41,337 nt of DNA from Bacteroidales bacterium (lineage in GTDB: Bacteria; Bacteroidota; Bacteroidia; Bacteroidales; Muribaculaceae), in NCBI GenBank assembly GCA_014800245.1, contig JAAVGM010000004.1, positions 1 to 41,337 on the forward strand, read 5' to 3'. Shown one piece after another: positions 8,035 to 16,799 of this stretch. Every line of letters starts with the position of its first letter. The first letter of the stretch is position 1. A model generated the notes under the pieces. The model was not told the DNA's origin. It made no database searches and saw only the letters and a program-made list of their open reading frames with translations. A program made the translations under genes and the position numbers.

Positions 8035-9231
8035 ATGAAAACGAATGTAGCTGTTTTTTTCGGAGGACGCTCCGTAGAACATGAGATTTCAGTGATCTCA
8101 GCCCTTCAGGCCATTAATGCTTTTAACAAGGACAAATATAATATCATCCCTATTTATATTTCAAAGCAGGGAAGATGGTTCACAGGAGAAAACCTGTTGA
8201 ACATACGAAACTATAAAGACCTCAACAAACTCACTCAGGAAGCAGAAGAAGTGTTCATGCGCCCTGAATATGGAGACTACAATCTCTATAAAGTGAATAT
8301 GGGATTATTCTCAAAGAAAAATCCTATTGTTGCAGAACTACATGCCGTTATCCCCGTTCTTCATGGCACTAACGGAGAAGATGGCATATTTGAGGGTGTG
8401 CTCGAAACTATAGGCATACCATTTGCAGGATGCAATACGCTTTCCAGCGCCAATGGCATGGATAAGATCACAATGAAGATGATTCTTCGTGAATGTGGTA
8501 TTCCTGTGGTGGATTATGTGTGGTTCACAGATAAGGAGTGGATAGCCGACAAGGATGCAATTGTGAAGCGGGTCGAGGATAAACTTACATATCCCGTGAT
8601 AGTAAAACCTGCCAACCTCGGTTCAAGCGTCGGTATTGGCAAGGCTTCAAACCGCGATGAACTTATCGACCGTATCAATACGGCTGAGAAATTCTCTCAG
8701 CGCATCATTGTGGAGCATATGATCGAACAGCTCAAAGAGATCAACTGTTCGGTGCTTGGCGAGGCTGATGATCATATATCTTCTGTATGTGAAGAGCCGA
8801 TTAAGACCGGTGATTTCCTTTCTTACGAAGATAAATATATGGGAGGAAGTAAGGGAGCCACAGGGATGCAGGCAAGCGATAAGAGAATACCCGCCGACCT
8901 GACAGAAGAGATGAGCAATAAGATTCGTGAAATGGCAGGGGAGACATTCAGAGTTTTGTCGTGCCATGGTGTAAGCCGAATCGATGTGATGGTAGATGAA
9001 AAAGATAATTCCGTTTATGTGAATGAGATAAACACTATCCCGGGGTCATTGTCATTCTATCTTTGGGAAGCTACAGGGATTTCCTTCGAAAATCTCATGG
9101 ATCGTCTTGTGGCCCTTGCATTGAAACGTAAACGCGACACCGACCGCAAGACATTCACTTACGATCAAAATATATTTGCTCTTGGTGGTGGCGTTAAAGG
9201 CGCTAAAGGCTCCAAGGGAGGTAAATTCTAA
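8035..9231 (+). CDS. ddl: D-alanine-D-alanine ligase
   Basis: This ATP-grasp ligase makes the D-Ala-D-Ala dipeptide for peptidoglycan precursors. It shows FFGGRSVEHEISVISA with E15 (the D-Ala site Glu), the ATP-binding YPVIVKPANLGSSVGIG and the Mg/ATP-binding end VNEINTIPGSLSFYLW. The active-site loop is the KYMGG..GATGMQAS type rather than the E. coli Tyr-containing type; related loops occur in Clostridia-like Ddl proteins. At 398 residues it is longer than E. coli DdlB (~306), with extra length in the middle domain and a C-terminal Gly/Lys tail (GGGVKGAKGSKGGKF). Nothing suggests a vancomycin-type D-Lac ligase. ileS follows after 26 bp. Confidence 0.94.
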   Translation: MKTNVAVFFGGRSVEHEISVISALQAINAFNKDKYNIIPIYISKQGRWFTGENLLNIRNYKDLNKLTQEAEEVFMRPEYGDYNLYKVNMGLFSKKNPIVAELHAVIPVLHGTNGEDGIFEGVLETIGIPFAGCNTLSSANGMDKITMKMILRECGIPVVDYVWFTDKEWIADKDAIVKRVEDKLTYPVIVKPANLGSSVGIGKASNRDELIDRINTAEKFSQRIIVEHMIEQLKEINCSVLGEADDHISSVCEEPIKTGDFLSYEDKYMGGSKGATGMQASDKRIPADLTEEMSNKIREMAGETFRVLSCHGVSRIDVMVDEKDNSVYVNEINTIPGSLSFYLWEATGISFENLMDRLVALALKRKRDTDRKTFTYDQNIFALGGGVKGAKGSKGGKF

Positions 9232-9257
9232 ACGAAAATAATATCATTAACACATAT

Positions 9258-12200
9258 ATGAAGAACTTTAAGGAATACAGCAAGCAGCTGAACCTTTCAG
9301 ATATCAATAAAGAGATGCTCGAACTTTGGGATGAGCATTCTCTTTTTGAAACAAGTATGAAGGAAAGGGAGGGTTGTCCTACATTCGTTTTCTATGAAGG
9401 CCCCCCGAGTGCAAACGGTATGCCGGGAATCCACCATGTGATGGCCCGTACCATCAAGGATATTTTCTGCCGTTATAAGACTATGAAGGGTTTCCACGTA
9501 AAAAGAAAAGCAGGTTGGGACACTCATGGTCTCCCCGTGGAACTCGGTGTGGAAAAAAGTCTTGGAATCACTAAAGAGGATATTGGCAAGAAGATATCTG
9601 TAGATGAGTATAATGCAGCATGTCGTCGCGAGGTGATGAAATACACTAAGGAATGGACCGACCTGACTCATAAGATGGGTTATTGGGTGGATCTCCAGAA
9701 TCCTTACATCACTTACGATAACAAATATATCGAATCTATCTGGTGGCTCCTCCAGCAGCTTTATAAGAAAGGCTATCTTTTCAAGGGATACACAATTCAG
9801 CCTTATTCTCCGGCTGCCGGTACAGGCTTGAGCTCTCATGAATTGAATCAGCCGGGGTGCTATCGTGATGTCAAGGATCTTACAGCCACAGCTCTTTTCA
9901 AGGTGCGCGATCCTAAGAAGGAGATGACAGGTTGGGGTGAGCCTTATTTTATGGCTTGGACCACTACACCATGGACTCTTCCTTCAAATACGGCTCTGTG
10001 TGTGGGTCCGAATTTTGATTATGTTGCACTTCGCACATACAATCCTTACACCGATGAGAAGATCACTGTCGTTATGGCAGAGGTGCTTGTGGGGCAATAT
10101 TTCAAGAAAGATGCAGATAAACTTCCTCTCGACGACTACAAACATGGCGACAAGGTGATCCCTTATGAAATTGTTGGTCGTTGGAAAGGTTCAGATCTTG
10201 TTGGAATGCATTATAATCAGTTGATGCCTTGGGTTAAGCCTGTGGAGAAACTGACTGATTTTGCACCTCAGTATGTGAAGGAATACGCTCAGAATAATTC
10301 CGACAAAGTGTTTGAGGTGGGCAAAGACCGGTTTGTAGAACTCGAATCAGAAGCCTTCCGTGTAATTCCCGGTGATTATGTCACCACAGATGATGGTACA
10401 GGTATCGTTCATATCGCTCCGACCTTTGGTGCTGATGATGCCAAGGTGGCAAAACTTGCCAATATCCCGTCTCTCTTTATGGTGAATAAGAAAGGGGAGA
10501 CACGTCCGATGGTGGATCTCACCGGTAAGTTCTATCTTATCGACGAGCTCGCTGAAGAATTTGTAAAAGAATGTGTCAACACTGAGCTTTACTCTAAATA
10601 TGAAGGGGAGTATGTAAAGAATGCATATGATCCTCAATTTTCTCCTAACGGAAAATATGACGAGGAGGCAGCTGCGAAGGCAGAGGATTTGAACGTACGC
10701 CTTTGCATGGCAATGAAGCAGGATGGCCGTGCTTTCAAGATGGAAAAGCATGTGCATAATTATCCTCATTGCTGGCGCACGGATAAGCCTGTGCTTTATT
10801 ATCCTCTCGATAGCTGGTTTATCCGTACTCCCGAAGCTCGCGAACGTCTGATCGAACTTAACGAAACAATTAAGTGGAAGCCTGCATCTACAGGTTCAGG
10901 CCGCTTTGGAAAATGGCTTGAGAATGTGCAGGACTGGAATCTTTCTCGCAGCCGTTATTGGGGCACACCATTGCCTATCTGGCGCACTGAAGATGGCACA
11001 GAAGAGATTTGCATCGGATCATATGCTGAGTTGTCTGAAAAGATAGACGAGGCTGTCAATGCCGGTGTGATGTCTTCAAATCCGCTTAAGGATAAAGGTT
11101 TCGTTTCTAACGATTTCTCAAAGGATAATTATGACCGTATCGACCTCCACCGTCCTTACGTTGATGATATCGTTCTTGTATCTGCTTCCGGTAAACCGAT
11201 GAAGCGTGAAACAGACCTTATCGACGTATGGTTTGATTCGGGTTCGATGCCTTATGCTCAAATCCACTATCCTTTCGAGAATAAGGAGCTTCTCGACAGT
11301 AAGGAGGTTTATCCCGCCGACTTTATCGCCGAGGGCGTTGACCAGACACGTGGATGGTTCTTCACTCTCCATGCAATAGCCGGAATGATTTTTGATTCTG
11401 TAGCTTACAAGGCTGTTATATCCAATGGTCTTGTGCTTGATAAGAAAGGTGCCAAGATGTCTAAGCGTCTCGGCAACGCAATCGATCCCTTCGAGAATAT
11501 CGAAAAATTCGGTTCCGATCCCGTTAGATGGTATATGATCTCGAATTCATCTCCCTGGGATAACCTCAAATATGATGAAGAGGGTGTAAGAGAAGTTTCA
11601 AAGAAACTGTTCGCTACACTTTATAATACATATAAATTCTTTGCACTTTACGCAAATGTTGACGGATTCACCGGATCTGAACCTCAGCTCCCGGCTGATA
11701 AGCGTCCGGAAATTGACCGATGGATTCTATCATTGCTGAATACCCTTATTGCAGAGGTGACAGCTGATCTTGACGATTACGAACCCACTAAGGCTGCACG
11801 TGCAATTGAAGAGTTTGTAAATGATAATTTGAGCAACTGGTATGTTCGCCTTAACCGTCGCCGTTTCTGGGCCGGAGAGATGAATGATGACAAACTTTCA
11901 GCTTATCAGACACTCTATGCATGCTTGAAGACTGTGGCTCTCCTTCTTGCTCCGTTTGCTCCATTCTATTCAGATCGCTTGTATTCTGATTTGGTGGCTC
12001 CGGCTAATGAAAAAGAGGGTTATGCTTCCGTGCATCTTGCTGATTTCCCGGTGGCAGATCCCGCTCTCGTGGATAAGGATCTTGAAAAGCGCATGAATCT
12101 TGCTCAGGTGATCACATCCAACGTGCTTGGTCTCCGTCGAAAAGTGAATATGAAGGTGCGTCAGCCTCTTCAGACTCTTCTTATCCCTGTGATTGACGCT

Positions 12201-12824
12201 CGTCAGAAAGAAGATCTTGAAAAGATCACTAACATTGTGCTCGATGAAGTAAACGTAAAGAATATAAAACTCGTGGACAATGAAGAGAGTGGTCTTGTGA
12301 AGAGAGTGAAAGCTGACTTCAAGAAGCTTGGTCCGAAATATGGCAAGATAATGAAGGATCTTGGAAAGGCTATCACTTCAATGTCGCAGAAGGATATCTC
12401 TTTGCTTGAAAAGAATGGCGAGTTCACTTTTGATTCACTTCCCGGTTCGCCTGTTGTTACTCTTGAGGATGTTGAGGTAATCCCCGAAGATATCCCCGGA
12501 TGGCTTGTGGCTAACGACGGCAATGTCACAGTTGCACTTGATGTGACTCTTACTCCCGAATTGAAGAATGAGGGTATGGCACGTGAGCTAATCAACCGAA
12601 TCCAGAACATTAGAAAATCTTCGGATTTTGAAATCACCGACAAGGTGTTCGTCACTCTCACACCGACTGAAAGTGTGAAGGCAGCCTTGGATCAATTTGG
12701 CGATTACATTGCCGCTCAGGTTCTTGCTGAAGATATTTCTCTTGCCGAACTTGCGGAGGGCGAATCCGTGACAGAATTAGATATCGACGGCGAAAAGATT
12801 CTCGCTAAGGTGGTGAGAAAGTAG
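9258..12824 (+). CDS. ileS: Isoleucyl-tRNA synthetase, type 2 (eukaryote-like), with GIHH in place of HIGH
   Basis: Class I synthetase charging tRNA-Ile, 1188 residues. The length, and the absence of the C-terminal zinc-finger cysteines of type 1 enzymes, indicate IleRS2. Seen: the N-terminal signature PPSANGMPGIHH, where the ATP-binding HIGH box reads G57-I-H59-H60; the CP1 editing domain (~190-480, WTTTPWTLPSN); DQTRGWFFTLHAIAG; KMSKR at 733-737; and an anticodon-binding C-terminal half. HXGH changed to GXHH is the altered motif described for some mupirocin hyper-resistant IleRS2 enzymes. lspA follows after 8 bp, so the two probably share a transcript. This is the only ileS in the window. 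Confidence 0.96.
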   Translation: MKNFKEYSKQLNLSDINKEMLELWDEHSLFETSMKEREGCPTFVFYEGPPSANGMPGIHHVMARTIKDIFCRYKTMKGFHVKRKAGWDTHGLPVELGVEKSLGITKEDIGKKISVDEYNAACRREVMKYTKEWTDLTHKMGYWVDLQNPYITYDNKYIESIWWLLQQLYKKGYLFKGYTIQPYSPAAGTGLSSHELNQPGCYRDVKDLTATALFKVRDPKKEMTGWGEPYFMAWTTTPWTLPSNTALCVGPNFDYVALRTYNPYTDEKITVVMAEVLVGQYFKKDADKLPLDDYKHGDKVIPYEIVGRWKGSDLVGMHYNQLMPWVKPVEKLTDFAPQYVKEYAQNNSDKVFEVGKDRFVELESEAFRVIPGDYVTTDDGTGIVHIAPTFGADDAKVAKLANIPSLFMVNKKGETRPMVDLTGKFYLIDELAEEFVKECVNTELYSKYEGEYVKNAYDPQFSPNGKYDEEAAAKAEDLNVRLCMAMKQDGRAFKMEKHVHNYPHCWRTDKPVLYYPLDSWFIRTPEARERLIELNETIKWKPASTGSGRFGKWLENVQDWNLSRSRYWGTPLPIWRTEDGTEEICIGSYAELSEKIDEAVNAGVMSSNPLKDKGFVSNDFSKDNYDRIDLHRPYVDDIVLVSASGKPMKRETDLIDVWFDSGSMPYAQIHYPFENKELLDSKEVYPADFIAEGVDQTRGWFFTLHAIAGMIFDSVAYKAVISNGLVLDKKGAKMSKRLGNAIDPFENIEKFGSDPVRWYMISNSSPWDNLKYDEEGVREVSKKLFATLYNTYKFFALYANVDGFTGSEPQLPADKRPEIDRWILSLLNTLIAEVTADLDDYEPTKAARAIEEFVNDNLSNWYVRLNRRRFWAGEMNDDKLSAYQTLYACLKTVALLLAPFAPFYSDRLYSDLVAPANEKEGYASVHLADFPVADPALVDKDLEKRMNLAQVITSNVLGLRRKVNMKVRQPLQTLLIPVIDARQKEDLEKITNIVLDEVNVKNIKLVDNEESGLVKRVKADFKKLGPKYGKIMKDLGKAITSMSQKDISLLEKNGEFTFDSLPGSPVVTLEDVEVIPEDIPGWLVANDGNVTVALDVTLTPELKNEGMARELINRIQNIRKSSDFEITDKVFVTLTPTESVKAALDQFGDYIAAQVLAEDISLAELAEGESVTELDIDGEKILAKVVRK

Positions 12825-12832
12825 TTTGGTCT

Positions 12833-13519
12833 ATGACTCTGAATAATAGTTTAAATAACGATAAGCCATCCGGTATTTCCACCGGGTGGCTTGCCCTAAT
12901 TATAATATTAGCGGTAATTATAGCCGATCAGGCTCTGAAAATATGGGTTAAGACCTCATTCTACATGGGGGAGTCGTATCCCATCACTTCATGGTTTCAG
13001 CTGAAATTCATCGAGAACAATGGGATGGCATTCGGCATGGAATTATGGAATAAGCTGGTGCTTACATTTGGTAGAATTTTTGCAGTCGGTCTTTTCATAT
13101 GGTTTTTAAGCAAAATCAAGGATGTTGCCGGAATTAGAAAAGGATTCTATGTTTGTGTGGCATTGATCACAGCAGGCGCGGCCGGTAATATCTTCGATTG
13201 TGTATTCTATGGGGTGATTTTCAACAACCCCATGCCTCCTGAATTGGCAACCATGTTCCCTCCCGATGGAGGCTACTCCACATGGTTTGAGGGTAGGGTG
13301 GTCGATATGCTCTATTTCCCTTTCTTTGATTTTTATTGGCCTCAATGGATGCCGTTTGTAGGAGGGCAGTATTATGAATTTTTTGCATATATTTTCAATC
13401 TTGCCGATTCTGCCATATGTGTTGGTGTCCTGATGCTGATTTTCTTCTATTCTAAAGATGCATCGTTGGCTTTCAAATATTTGGGAAAAGAAGAGGAGAC
13501 TGATAATAAGCTGAAATAA
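12833..13519 (+). CDS. lspA: Lipoprotein signal peptidase II
   Basis: Inner-membrane aspartyl protease that cleaves prolipoprotein signal peptides before the lipidated Cys. It shows the family blocks ADQALKIWVK, FIENNGMAFG, GAAGNIFDCVFYG and FNLADSAI; the catalytic pair is D122 and D192. Four membrane helices can be seen. At 228 residues it is longer than E. coli LspA (164) because of a periplasmic insertion (~130-175), usual in Bacteroidetes. Its substrates here would include the DUF4296 lipoprotein 13 bp downstream. Confidence 0.95.
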   Translation: MTLNNSLNNDKPSGISTGWLALIIILAVIIADQALKIWVKTSFYMGESYPITSWFQLKFIENNGMAFGMELWNKLVLTFGRIFAVGLFIWFLSKIKDVAGIRKGFYVCVALITAGAAGNIFDCVFYGVIFNNPMPPELATMFPPDGGYSTWFEGRVVDMLYFPFFDFYWPQWMPFVGGQYYEFFAYIFNLADSAICVGVLMLIFFYSKDASLAFKYLGKEEETDNKLK

Positions 13520-13532
13520 TTCTCTTACGGAA

Positions 13533-14363
13533 ATGAATATTCAAGAATTAACCAAGTTGGCGCTTTTGTCGGCTTTGCTATGCATGGTATCATGTTCGGA
13601 CCGTCCAAAAAACGTTCCGTCTGATTCTGATATGGTGAAAGTAATGGCCGACATAGAAGTGGCTCAGGCATATATTCAGAATAAGGGATATAAAGAGAAC
13701 ACCCCGGAAAATCGAGAGCGTATTCTTGAATATGTCTTGAAAAAAAATGGAATGGCAAGAGAGGATTTCGATAGCACTCTTGCCTGGTATGGGCGCCATA
13801 TTGATAAATATGATGATCTTTATGCTAAAGTTGATAAGGAGCTTGCTAAACGAGAATCAAAGGTTTCCGGTAACAAGGAAGAACTTTTATCAAACGATTT
13901 ATGGCCTTATCAGCGTCATCTGATTATATCCTCAAAATCATCTACCGACAATTTAACTTTCAATATACCAACTGAAGAAGTGAAGGAGGGTGATATCCTG
14001 ACATGGAAATTCAGAATGAATATTCCGGCTGACGGAACCGCACTTTTGGGTGTAAAATATCCGGGAGGCAAAGTGGCATATGTTAACCAAACAATTCATG
14101 GCAACAATATGGAGTTGACCTTGCAGACCGATTCTGCCTTAAAGGCTCGCGAGATATTTGGTAATATAAGAGTCAAGGGAAATAATGCATTTGTAGGGAT
14201 TGATAGTTTGACGATTTATGCAGCTCCCTTCGACAGCACCATGTATTATAGAATACATTCCTTAAGAAATTTCTATGGACCCGTATCAAAAGTCAGGAAA
14301 GAAGAGAAGAAAGATTCGCTGACTATTGAGAAGGATTCAATACAGGTAGCAAAAACTAAGTAG
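13533..14363 (+). CDS. DUF4296 lipoprotein
   Basis: Lipoprotein signal peptide with lipobox CMVSC near residue 21, then a DUF4296 domain (~32-110: VKVMADIEVAQAYI, then NGMAREDFDSTLAWY). The second half (~120-276) is predicted beta-rich and not recognised. DUF4296 genes regularly sit next to lspA in Bacteroidetes, as here, and their function is unknown. The protein probably resides in the outer or inner membrane facing the periplasm. Residue +2 is Ser, followed by Asp, so sorting cannot be decided from the sequence. Confidence 0.85.
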   Translation: MNIQELTKLALLSALLCMVSCSDRPKNVPSDSDMVKVMADIEVAQAYIQNKGYKENTPENRERILEYVLKKNGMAREDFDSTLAWYGRHIDKYDDLYAKVDKELAKRESKVSGNKEELLSNDLWPYQRHLIISSKSSTDNLTFNIPTEEVKEGDILTWKFRMNIPADGTALLGVKYPGGKVAYVNQTIHGNNMELTLQTDSALKAREIFGNIRVKGNNAFVGIDSLTIYAAPFDSTMYYRIHSLRNFYGPVSKVRKEEKKDSLTIEKDSIQVAKTK

Positions 14364-14389
14364 ATACTTAAATAAATGTTTTACAGATT

Positions 14390-14653
14390 ATGTCAAGGAT
14401 AGACGGATTTCTTAGCCGGGAAGTTATTGTGGCTTTAAAGGGAAAGGAGATCACGCGCTATCCTTTGCATATTATAAAGCCCTCGTTGACCGATTCTGAT
14501 AATATTTCCGGCTTTCCGATAATAAGAAACCATCTGAGGATTGAGAGCTATAAAATAATCCCTTACTCCTCAGAGATTCCATACATTTGCTATGTTGATT
14601 CGCCATTAAAGATTACGGAAAGTGAAAATGGATGCTTTATTTTGTCAATATAA
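14390..14653 (+). CDS. Small hypothetical protein (87 aa)
   Basis: A 26-bp gap separates this frame from the DUF4296 gene on the same strand, and it may be the last gene of the ddl-ileS-lspA unit. It has no signal peptide or membrane helix. The composition is normal, with several Ile/Pro/Tyr residues (RYPLHIIKPSLTDSDNI). I do not recognise the family. Support is position, ATG start and lack of a competing frame only. Confidence 0.5.
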   Translation: MSRIDGFLSREVIVALKGKEITRYPLHIIKPSLTDSDNISGFPIIRNHLRIESYKIIPYSSEIPYICYVDSPLKITESENGCFILSI

Positions 14654-14673
14654 TCAAAAAGTTTCCTTTAAAC

Positions 14674-14704
14674 TTGAATCTTTAATAAATCTTTTTTAAA
14701 TTTG
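14674..14704 (+). promoter_or_regulatory. Promoter of the hut operon
   Basis: The -33 TTG (14674-14676) and the -7 TAAATTTG (14697-14704) are 20 bp apart. The leader to hutU is ~70 nt. No HutC-type operator or riboswitch was recognised. Confidence 0.7.
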
Positions 14705-14781
14705 TAGGAAGAATAGGAGAAAGCGAACTTACTTTCGGGTAGTTTGATTTCTCTCGATAATTAACCTTCTATTTATAATTC

Positions 14782-16782
14782 ATGAAAGCAAAACCTATCA
14801 CTCTTTCCTCCGAATGGCCGGAGAAGAATGAATTTGTTGAAGGAATCCGCCGTGCCCCCGACCGTGGATTCTCCCTAACACCGGAAAAAACAGTGACCGC
14901 ATTAAAGAATGCGCTTAGATATCTTCCCCCCGAACTGCATGAGAAAGCAGCTCCGGAATTCCTTGAAGAACTACGAACTCGCGGCCGCATATATGCCTAC
15001 AGATGGCGTCCGGAAGGAGATCTCAAGGCAAAGCCAATCGATGAATATAAGGGTAAATGTCTTGCAGGAAAGGCTTTTCAGGTGATGATTGATAATAACC
15101 TCTGTTTCGATATCGCACTTTATCCCTACGAATTGGTAACATATGGTGAGACCGGGCAGGTTTGTCAGAATTGGCTCCAGTATCGTCTTATAAAAAAATA
15201 TCTTGAAGAGATGACCGAAGATCAAACGCTCGTGGTTGAATCCGGTCATCCTCTTGGCTTGTTCCCCTCAAAACCGGAAGCTCCCCGCGTGATTATTACA
15301 AATGCAATGATGGTTGGTCTCTTTGACAATCCCCATGATTGGCATGAGGCTATGCAGATGGGTGTGGCAAACTATGGACAGATGACAGCCGGCGGATGGA
15401 TGTATATCGGTCCGCAAGGTATCGTGCATGGCACATTCAATACTCTTCTCAATGCCGGAAGAATGAAACTCGGTGTGCCTCAAGATGGAGACCTGAAGGG
15501 ACATCTATTTGTATCCTCCGGTCTTGGCGGAATGAGCGGTGCCCAGCCTAAAGCGGCAGAGATTGCCGGTGCGGTGGCAATTATTGCAGAGGTAGATCTT
15601 TCTCGCATTGAAACCCGCAAGAATCAGGGTTGGGTGAAAGAGGTGACTAATGATATTGAAGAAGCTTTCCGCCTCGCTGAAGATGCAATGAAGAAGGGAG
15701 AGTCAACTTCAATTGCATATCATGGCAATGTTGTGGATCTTCTGGAATATGCCGTGGCTAACGATAAGAAAATAGAACTTCTTTCCGATCAGACTTCATG
15801 CCATGCTGTATATGAAGGTGGCTATTGTCCTGCCGGAATCAGTTTTGAGGAGCGTACACGCCTTCTTCATGAAAATCCGGAGGAATTCCATGCTAAGGTG
15901 GATGACACATTAAAGCGGCATTATAATGCAATCAAGGCTCTGACAGAGAAGGGAACATATTTCTTCGACTATGGCAATTCATTCATGAAGGCTATTTATG
16001 ATGCCGGAGTAAAGGAAATTTCCAAGAATGGAGTTGATGAGAAGGATGGTTTCATTTGGCCGTCATATGTTGAGGATATTATGGGTCCGATGCTTTTCGA
16101 TTATGGATATGGTCCGTTCAGATGGGTATGTCTCAGCGGCAAACATGAAGATCTTGTAAAAACTGATAAAGCTGCTATGGATTGCATAGATCCTAACCGC
16201 CGTGGTCAAGACCGAGATAACTACAACTGGATTCGTGACGCTGAAAAGAATGCACTTGTGGTAGGTACCCAAGCCCGAATCCTTTATCAAGATGCCTTAG
16301 GACGCCTTAATATAGCACTTCGCTTCAATGAGATGGTGCGAAATGGCGAGGTTGGACCTATAATGCTTGGACGCGACCACCATGACGTGAGCGGAACAGA
16401 TTCTCCTTTCCGTGAAACTTCCAATATCAAAGATGGATCGAATGTTATGGCTGATATGGCGGTTCAGTGTTTTGCCGGAAACTGTGCCCGTGGCATGAGT
16501 CTTGTTGCTCTTCACAATGGCGGTGGTGTCGGTATCGGTAAGGCTATAAATGGTGGTTTCGGTATGATCTGCGATGGCTCCGAGAGAGTGGATGAAATCC
16601 TCCGTAAAGCTATGCTTTGGGATGTAATGGGAGGAGTGGCTCGTAGAAGCTGGGCTCGTAATGAGAACGCTATGGCCACGGTGAAGGAATGGAATGAAAC
16701 CCAAGCGGAAAACGGCTTTATGATTACAGAGCCTTATCTTGCTGATGAGGAAGCAATCAGAAACCTTATATCTGAATCATAA
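14782..16782 (+). CDS. hutU: Urocanate hydratase (urocanase)
   Basis: Second step of histidine degradation: urocanate plus water gives imidazolone-5-propionate, using tightly bound NAD+. The 666-residue length is the longer Bacteroidetes form (Pseudomonas ~556). Family blocks include GQMTAGGWMYIGPQGIVHG, FVSSGLGGMSGAQPKAA (NAD-binding), QTSCHAVYEGGYCPAG, DPNRRGQDRDNYNWI and the end block GRDHHDVSGTDSPFRET with VALHNGGGVGIG. It is the first gene of hutU-ftcD-hutI-hutH. A 19-bp tandem duplication spans its stop codon. The enzyme is cytoplasmic. Confidence 0.96.
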   Translation: MKAKPITLSSEWPEKNEFVEGIRRAPDRGFSLTPEKTVTALKNALRYLPPELHEKAAPEFLEELRTRGRIYAYRWRPEGDLKAKPIDEYKGKCLAGKAFQVMIDNNLCFDIALYPYELVTYGETGQVCQNWLQYRLIKKYLEEMTEDQTLVVESGHPLGLFPSKPEAPRVIITNAMMVGLFDNPHDWHEAMQMGVANYGQMTAGGWMYIGPQGIVHGTFNTLLNAGRMKLGVPQDGDLKGHLFVSSGLGGMSGAQPKAAEIAGAVAIIAEVDLSRIETRKNQGWVKEVTNDIEEAFRLAEDAMKKGESTSIAYHGNVVDLLEYAVANDKKIELLSDQTSCHAVYEGGYCPAGISFEERTRLLHENPEEFHAKVDDTLKRHYNAIKALTEKGTYFFDYGNSFMKAIYDAGVKEISKNGVDEKDGFIWPSYVEDIMGPMLFDYGYGPFRWVCLSGKHEDLVKTDKAAMDCIDPNRRGQDRDNYNWIRDAEKNALVVGTQARILYQDALGRLNIALRFNEMVRNGEVGPIMLGRDHHDVSGTDSPFRETSNIKDGSNVMADMAVQCFAGNCARGMSLVALHNGGGVGIGKAINGGFGMICDGSERVDEILRKAMLWDVMGGVARRSWARNENAMATVKEWNETQAENGFMITEPYLADEEAIRNLISES

Positions 16783-16799
16783 CCTTATATCTGAATCAT
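16762..16799. repeat. 19-bp perfect tandem duplication at the hutU/ftcD junction
   Basis: Two identical copies (16762-16780 and 16781-16799) lie head to tail. The hutU stop TAA is made at the copy boundary (16780-16782), and the ftcD ATG starts with the last two bases of copy 2 (16798-16800). With one copy the junction would read ATGA, an overlapping start/stop. Confidence 0.97.

Noticed and set aside
8035-9231. Vancomycin-type D-Ala-D-Lac ligase
   Set aside because: No vanH/vanX neighbours; the active-site blocks fit ordinary Ddl relatives with this loop type.
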